Part shown: positions 59,711-64,000 of the stretch, one piece after another
Layout of the letters: every line of letters begins with the position of its first letter
How positions within the stretch are numbered: the stretch's first letter is position 1
Assembly: GCA_016932835.1 (NCBI GenBank)
Contig: JAFGCD010000067.1
Span: 1-64,000 of the forward strand
DNA: 64,000 nucleotides
Source: Sedimentisphaerales bacterium
GTDB lineage: Bacteria; Planctomycetota; Phycisphaerae; Sedimentisphaerales; Anaerobacaceae
Reading direction: 5' to 3'
Made by a program: the position numbers and the translations under genes
The notes under the pieces: generated by a model
The model's database searches: none
The model's input: the letters and a program-made list of their open reading frames with translations, nothing else
What the model was told of the DNA's origin: nothing

Positions 59711-59782
59711 TTATGCCGCACAGCCTGACGCCAGAAACATTGTTGCAATAATTGTGATTAGTGCCAGTACAAAAGTTCTCAT
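59711..59782 (-). CDS. 23-residue micro-lipoprotein
   Basis: A very short frame not usually called: MRTFVLALITIIATMFL then ASGCAA and stop. It is a complete lipoprotein signal with lipobox A-S-G-C, and only two residues follow the Cys. It has an AGGAGG site 6 nt before the ATG, a promoter TTGACA-18-TAGAAT at 59845-59874 and a terminator at 59653-59688. The make-up recalls entericidin-type or phage lysis lipoproteins, but no target or partner is visible. After cleavage by signal peptidase II the product would be a lipid-modified tripeptide or the signal peptide itself could act as a pheromone. Confidence 0.7.
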   Translation of the reverse strand: MRTFVLALITIIATMFLASGCAA

Positions 59783-59844
59783 TGTTGCCTCCTGAAAAGA
59801 TCTCGAGAATACCCAAAAACAGCTATTTGCTTATCAAGGTCGTA

Positions 59845-59874
59845 ATTCTAAGGCTGCGGCGGCGGCTTTGTCAA
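59845..59874 (-). promoter_or_regulatory. Promoter of the micro-lipoprotein
   Basis: On the minus strand a perfect TTGACA (plus 59869-59874) and TAGAAT (plus 59845-59850) are 18 bp apart. The start would be near 59838, leaving a 56-nt leader. Confidence 0.7.
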
Positions 59875-59885
59875 GGAGTATTTTG

Positions 59886-59914
59886 TTGCAGTATCTGCCA
59901 TGATGTGATATGAT
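59886..59914 (+). promoter_or_regulatory. Promoter of the methyltransferase gene
   Basis: TTGCAG (59886-59891) and TATGAT (59909-59914) are 17 bp apart. It is divergent from the micro-lipoprotein promoter, only 11 bp away. The leader is about 85 nt. Confidence 0.6.
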
Positions 59915-60004
59915 ACTGTTCTTATTTGGGGGTATTAGAAGTGGCGACAATGGTGAGGTAGCTGTTTCTACGGATTATTCCCTTGGTATGCGAAAGGAGC
60001 CGTA

Positions 60005-60865
60005 TTGGCCGAAGCTGTAGTCAATTTGAAGGATATTGCGGGCACATCCCTTGTGACGCTTTACAGCCATGCCCTGGAGACCGCATCGGCCAATCCGATT
60101 CTCAGCGATCCCCAGGCCGTTGCGATAACCGAAAAGCTCGGGCCTTACCTGGCGGCTTCGCCCACCCGGATGCACCGAAGACTTGCAGCCGGCAAGGTCG
60201 GCAAAAGGCTCGCATTCTATATCTGCCTGAGGGCCAGACGCTTCGACCAATACGTACAGAGCTTTCTCCGCGAACATCCCGACGGCGCGGTCGTCAATAT
60301 CGGGTGCGGATTCGATACGCGATTCTCCCGCTGCGATAACGGGCGGGCGCACTTTTACGACCTTGACTTTCCGGAGGTGATAGAGGCCAAGAAACTGCTC
60401 GTGGAAGAAAGCCCCCGATATCGCATGGTATCTTCCTGCGCCCTGGACCATGGGTGGATGGATCAAATAGCCGAGCACCCCGGCAAGGGCGTACTGTTCA
60501 CAGCAGAAGGCGTATTCATATACCTGCAGACCGAGCAGGTCAGGACGTTGGTGCTGGGGCTGCAGTCGCGGTTCCCGGGCTGCGAGCTTGTCTGTGAGGT
60601 GTTCAATTCCATTTGGCAGAAGTGGTATTTCAAGTGGGCGGTAAACCTGAAGCTGCGATACATACTCGGCCTTGGAAAAGGCGCAAAGTTCAGCTTCGGA
60701 ATCAGGCACAGCACCGAGATGGAGCAGTGGGGCGCCGGGATCGAGTTTCTCGATGATTGGTCCTACTTCGATGACGACGAAATAAGGTATGGCTGGCACG
60801 GCCTCTTCAGGAATGTCGAGCTGTTTCGAAAGACCCAGTGGACTGTCCGCTACAAGCTGCATTGA
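60005..60865 (+). CDS. SAM-dependent methyltransferase (leucine carboxyl methyltransferase family)
   Basis: The protein starts with TTG at 60005 behind 'gaaaggag'; no ATG precedes it in a better place. The 286-residue product follows the PF04072 pattern: 'LSDPQAVAITEKL', 'LRARRFDQYVQSFL', the SAM loop 'VVNIGCGFDTRFSR', 'FYDLDFPEVIEAKKLL' and 'VLFTAEGVFIYL'. Members O-methylate small acids or polyketides in bacteria. No biosynthetic cluster is next to it, so the substrate is unknown. Confidence 0.88.
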   Translation: MAEAVVNLKDIAGTSLVTLYSHALETASANPILSDPQAVAITEKLGPYLAASPTRMHRRLAAGKVGKRLAFYICLRARRFDQYVQSFLREHPDGAVVNIGCGFDTRFSRCDNGRAHFYDLDFPEVIEAKKLLVEESPRYRMVSSCALDHGWMDQIAEHPGKGVLFTAEGVFIYLQTEQVRTLVLGLQSRFPGCELVCEVFNSIWQKWYFKWAVNLKLRYILGLGKGAKFSFGIRHSTEMEQWGAGIEFLDDWSYFDDDEIRYGWHGLFRNVELFRKTQWTVRYKLH

Positions 60866-60890
60866 TGAACGGCAGGCCTGGGGGCGACTA

Positions 60891-61145
60891 TCAGGCCAGC
60901 TGTTCGCGGAAGGTGATTCGGGCGATCATGGCGACGCCGGCGGTGATCGTTTGCTCTGCGAGGTAATCGGGGCAGCGGGTGTGGTTGAGGGTCCTCAGCG
61001 GGGCCAGAACGGCCTTGATGCGAGTACATAGCTCGGCGGCATCGTCGTCTGAAATCACCAGTATCATGGCGGCGAATGTTTCCCTTTGCGATGTCAGGCC
61101 GAGGCAGTAATCGAAGAGGAGTTCTTTTTGTATTTCAGTGAGCAT
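60891..61145 (-). CDS. Small helical protein, unknown
   Basis: The 84-residue frame starts 'MLTEIQKELLFDYCLGLTS' and continues 'QRETFAAMILVISDDDAAEL'. The pattern 'LLFDY.LGL.S..E...A..L...', with low-charge helices, resembles the cytoplasmic part of small anti-sigma-factor-like proteins in planctomycetes, though the zinc-binding His-Cys motif is absent. Codon use looks real. No sigma factor is near. It converges with the methyltransferase, 25 bp away. Confidence 0.55.
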   Translation of the reverse strand: MLTEIQKELLFDYCLGLTSQRETFAAMILVISDDDAAELCTRIKAVLAPLRTLNHTRCPDYLAEQTITAGVAMIARITFREQLA

Positions 61146-61374
61146 AGGTTTCCGGTAACGATTTTTTGCCGTGCTGTGATCCAGGGAAGGTATATATTAC
61201 CCCCCTCAAGTACACTAACTTACTCATATATACGATGAGCGGTTGTTGCCTGTTCGGCAGCGGTCTTGGCGGGCGCAAAATCCCGTAGTTACCACGTATC
61301 GATTGCCGCCAAGCAAGGCCGATTCACTCGTCCCGGATTTTCCTGCTTATCTGATTGACTACTGCCGGACTTCT

Positions 61375-62754
61375 TTACTTCTGCTTGACGTCGTAGCAGA
61401 ACAGTACATCCTGGTCTCGCACATACAGCTTGCCGTTGGCGATCACCGGGTGGGCCCAGGCCGGCAGCCCGGTGCGGTCCGGCTGCTCAAAGCGCCCGCG
61501 CTCGATATATTCCTTCGGACTCGGCTCAATCAGGACCAGTGTGCCGCTTTCCATTCGATAATAGAGCAGGCCGTCGGCAAACGTCAACGAGCCTTTCGCG
61601 CGGCGCTGGCCCTCCTGACGCAAATCCCACATGACTTTACCGGTCGTAAACTCCAGGCAGGCCAGTGCGCCGCCCTCGTTGCCGCCGCTGGCCCCATAGA
61701 GGTAGCCGTCAAGAAGGATCATGCCGCCGTGGTGGTTCTGCATCTCGGTCGTCGCATAAACTTCCTCGATTTTAACAGCGCCGTCGGCATCCTTGCTCAG
61801 CTTGACCAGTCCGCAGCCTGCGCCATAGGCTGACGAGGCGAACACCATGCCGTCTTGATAAATCGGCGTCGAGCAGTTGATGCCCATCCGGTTGGCAGGC
61901 TTGTCGTACCGCCACAGAAACTTCCCGTCCCCCGCCGAGAATCCTGCCAGCGCGTTAGAGAGCAATTGCACGTATTGTCGCTGACCGTCGAAGTCAATGG
62001 CTATAGCCGAGGCATACCCGGCTCCGCCGCCCCGCCCACCCCCAAAACCGCCTCTGCGGCCGCCCGGACCGCCAGGCCGTCTTCCGGAATCACCGCCCGG
62101 ACCGCCGCCGGGCTCGCTTGTCTCACCGCTCGCAGCGGCATCGGGCATCTTACTCTTCCATATTGTCTCCCCGGTCAGCTTATTCAGCGCCGCCAGCGTC
62201 GCATCCGCCCCGCCGGGGGTAACGATGACTTTATCGCCGTCGATAAGCGGCGATTCGCGGTAGCTCCACATCGGCACGCGCCCGCCGAAATCCTCCGTCA
62301 GGCTGCGCTGCCAGACGATCTTGCCGTCTTTCACCTGCAAAGCCGCCACGTTGCCGCCGAGGCCCTCGACATAAAGCCGGTCGCCATCGACCGTAGGCGT
62401 GCATCCGGGCCCTTCTTTGCCCTGCGAAGCCCGCTGCCGAAAGGCCGGCCCGAGGGGCGTTACCCAGATTTCACTGCCGTCTTTCTCCGACAATGCCCAG
62501 ACGACTTCCTCATCGCCTCGATTGCTCATGATGAAGATCCGCCCGTCGGCAATGGCCGGACCGCTGTCGCCCCCACCGAGTTTGTCGATTCTCCACGCCA
62601 GGGGCGGACCATTTTCAGGCCATTGTTTCACAAGACCCGTCTCCGCCGACTTGCCGTCCCGGCTGGGACCCTGCCACTGGGGCCAATCCGCCCCCATACT
62701 CATGCAGGTTACTGCCGTCAACACCATTACTGCCATAGCAACTCTAACCTTCAT
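61375..62754 (-). CDS. Secreted PQQ-type beta-propeller protein with Gly-rich insert
   Basis: AAAGGAG lies 7 nt before the ATG at 62754 (an ATG at 62760 is too close). The 459-residue product has a signal peptide, '[20 protein letters not shown]' as in many planctomycete propellers, and repeated blades such as '[20 protein letters not shown]' followed by 'GKIVWQ', typical of PQQ/BamB-like repeats. No PQQ-binding Cys pair or catalytic Asp is visible. An insert at about residues 215-250 is nearly pure Gly/Arg/Pro ('[14 protein letters not shown]'). Its role is unknown; it may scaffold or bind ligands in the periplasm. Confidence 0.85.
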   Translation of the reverse strand: MKVRVAMAVMVLTAVTCMSMGADWPQWQGPSRDGKSAETGLVKQWPENGPPLAWRIDKLGGGDSGPAIADGRIFIMSNRGDEEVVWALSEKDGSEIWVTPLGPAFRQRASQGKEGPGCTPTVDGDRLYVEGLGGNVAALQVKDGKIVWQRSLTEDFGGRVPMWSYRESPLIDGDKVIVTPGGADATLAALNKLTGETIWKSKMPDAAASGETSEPGGGPGGDSGRRPGGPGGRRGGFGGGRGGGAGYASAIAIDFDGQRQYVQLLSNALAGFSAGDGKFLWRYDKPANRMGINCSTPIYQDGMVFASSAYGAGCGLVKLSKDADGAVKIEEVYATTEMQNHHGGMILLDGYLYGASGGNEGGALACLEFTTGKVMWDLRQEGQRRAKGSLTFADGLLYYRMESGTLVLIEPSPKEYIERGRFEQPDRTGLPAWAHPVIANGKLYVRDQDVLFCYDVKQK

Positions 62755-62787
62755 CTTCATGCTCCTTTCAAGGGTGGTCGTGGGCAA

Positions 62788-63101
62788 GAACGCGATTTAT
62801 GCATTCGGAACTGTACATCTTGTCCGGACTCTCGGCATAAACAGCAGGCCGGCAAATAGACAATCGAGCCGTGCCTGCCGAGAACAACTCCCCGGCAAAC
62901 GGCACTGCCCGTTCGATCAAAGCCTGTCTGTATTTGGATGGTCATCTATGAGAAAGTGGCACACAGCGCCTTGAGGTTACACCAACATTTCCTGGAAATA
63001 TTCCGCAATACAGCCACAGCAAATTGCCTATCTTAACCTACGGGCTGCCTTAACTGGCTGCAGAAAATCGAAAATGAGCACCGCAGCACGGTCGAAGCCG
63101 T
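62788..63101. other. Spacer without recognised gene
   Basis: About 310 bp between two minus-strand genes. I see no gene with a plausible ribosome binding site, no strong hairpin with a T-tract and no clear promoter, although one for the propeller gene must lie near here. Confidence 0.5.
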
Positions 63102-64000
63102 TTATTCTATCACTATTTCCTGTACCCCTGCCGAGAAGCCTTTCTGCAGTTTGATTTCAATCTTAACGGCACTGGTCTTGACGCCCTGGAATGTTGCCTT
63201 GTTGAACTTGTCTTTTTCGGCTGTATAGTCGCCCTGTGTCGTTACCGCCTGAAAATCACCGTTTTCATCGCGGTACAGCACCTTCCACGATTCGGGGACC
63301 TTGCATTCGCCCCTGCCCGTATCGTCGAAAAAATACGCCTTCACGCTCGATATTTCGTGCTCTTCTTCCCATTCGAAGAGCAGCCATTCGGTCGTACCCT
63401 TATGAGGCCAGAAATCGAGCTGCAGCGAGGACGAATCAGCCGAGTCCGCCGGGATAGCCTGGTCCTTGATTGCGTCGAGCGATACGTGAACGAATGAAGC
63501 GCTCGTTTTGCTGATATATGTCAGCGTATCCGCCGGAGCAGGCCTCGATGCCTCGGGCGTCCGCGCCGGCCAGACCGTCATCTGGCCTCGACCGCGATGG
63601 GCCCAGGCGTAGTATGGAATCGCCGTGAACGGCTTTTTCCCCGCCGGAACTATCTGGCCGTCAATAGCGCGTTTTGTCAGGCCAGCCTCGCCGGTTATTA
63701 CCACTACCCCGCCGAGCAAATCGCCTCTGAATTCGGACTTCAACTCCGCCTCGTCCGGTATCATCAGATCGAGGACCTTGCCGCCGTTGTCCGGCCCTTC
63801 GAGACAAAAGACAACCGGGCCGCGCTGAAGCGCGACTTTGCCCCGGTCGGCCTGCACTTTCTCGCTCGCGATTATTCTCCGCACCGGCATCGGCAAATCG
63901 AGTTCGACAACGTCGCCCTTCTTCCATTTTCTTGTGATTGCGGCGAATCCCCTCTGCAGGTCGATGCCCGTCGCCCGGCCGTTGACCTTCAGCCTGGGCT
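63102..64000 (-). CDS. GH127-family beta-L-arabinofuranosidase, C-terminal part (runs off the window)
   Basis: Only the last 300 or so residues are in the window; the frame stays open to the right edge. 'WKKGDVVELDLPMPVRRIIA', 'DRGKVALQRGPVVFCLEGPD' and 'FTAIPYYAWAHRGRGQMTVW' are the conserved C-terminal blocks of GH127 (DUF1680). After them a second domain (last 120 residues, 'EISSVKAYFFDDTGRGECKV') resembles a discoidin/F5-8-type carbohydrate-binding module. The catalytic Cys/Glu lie upstream, outside the window. It would remove beta-L-arabinofuranose from plant glycoproteins or glycans. Confidence 0.88.
   Translation of the reverse strand, partial: PRLKVNGRATGIDLQRGFAAITRKWKKGDVVELDLPMPVRRIIASEKVQADRGKVALQRGPVVFCLEGPDNGGKVLDLMIPDEAELKSEFRGDLLGGVVVITGEAGLTKRAIDGQIVPAGKKPFTAIPYYAWAHRGRGQMTVWPARTPEASRPAPADTLTYISKTSASFVHVSLDAIKDQAIPADSADSSSLQLDFWPHKGTTEWLLFEWEEEHEISSVKAYFFDDTGRGECKVPESWKVLYRDENGDFQAVTTQGDYTAEKDKFNKATFQGVKTSAVKIEIKLQKGFSAGVQEIVIE

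Noticed and set aside
1-64000. tRNA, rRNA, CRISPR arrays, prophage or insertion sequences
   Set aside because: I looked for T-arm consensus, regularly spaced repeats, transposase and integrase motifs and found none.

Overview
The window comes from a Gram-negative bacterium of moderately high GC, most probably a planctomycete of the class Phycisphaerae (Sedimentisphaerales-like). The evidence is the mix of genes: four PEP-CTERM proteins with the short 'PEP-hydrophobic-Arg' tail, dockerin-like EF-hand ends ('DLDGRVDFFDLARLAEDWL'), type II pseudopilin-like proteins ('FTLVELLVVMAIIALL'), Tat-exported sulfatase, oxidoreductase and TIM-barrel proteins, DUF1080, GH95, GH127 and GH2 enzymes, and PQQ-type propeller proteins. 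This taxonomy is inferred from gene content; no rRNA or tRNA gene was seen. Several spacers carry degenerate 'cacagaggacac' sequence and short palindromic inserts.

Layout. 1-5.8 kb: repeat-bearing spacer, a PEP-CTERM protein, an LRR/zinc-ribbon protein and a GH2 enzyme. 5.9-12.4 kb: a Tat-exported sulfatase, then a xylose unit (xylulokinase, a secreted unknown protein, xylose isomerase). 12.4-18.2 kb: queA, a small conserved-looking protein, two pseudopilin-like proteins, a candidate small RNA unit, a cupin, a dockerin protein and an FmdE-like His-rich membrane protein. 18.3-24.1 kb: a metal-uptake region with two ABC-3 permeases, a ZnuA/TroA-type binding protein, an outer-membrane porin and a small Cys/His membrane protein, facing a divergent His-rich Ni/Co-type exporter or permease. 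No ATPase gene lies in this cluster. 24.3-30.8 kb: topA, an orphan GroES-like protein, DUF5362-like protein, an ABC-2 exporter pair, a YkgJ-type protein. 30.8-40.7 kb: PEP-CTERM proteins, an aminotransferase, a DUF1080 protein, a FetAB pair, a Tat TIM-barrel protein, and a ParA-type ATPase fused to a glycogen-binding (CBM48-like) domain. 40.7-48.3 kb: one 2,516-residue secreted multidomain protein with a dockerin end. 48.6-64 kb: AmmeMemoRadiSam B, purE, an esterase-GH95 fusion, an outer-membrane barrel, a GH-A-like secreted protein with a Gfo/Idh/MocA oxidoreductase, small secreted proteins, a 23-residue lipoprotein, a methyltransferase, a propeller protein and the C-terminal part of a GH127 enzyme at the right edge.

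How it works together. The dominant theme is use of plant or algal polysaccharide: secreted GH2, GH95-esterase, GH127, sulfatase, DUF1080 and large adhesive/dockerin proteins at the surface, with xylose isomerase and xylulokinase feeding pentoses into the pentose phosphate pathway. A second theme is transition-metal handling (ABC-3 system, His-rich permease, FetAB, FmdE-like protein, YkgJ). Housekeeping genes (topA, queA, purE, amrB) are scattered between.

The observations I think most worth a second look are: the complete promoter-to-terminator unit for a 23-aa lipoprotein at 59.7-59.87 kb; the orphan promoter-terminator RNA unit at 15.03-15.2 kb; the ParA-CBM48 fusion; the ATPase-less metal ABC cluster; and the esterase-GH95 fusion. 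All functional statements rest on motif recognition by eye; no database search was run.
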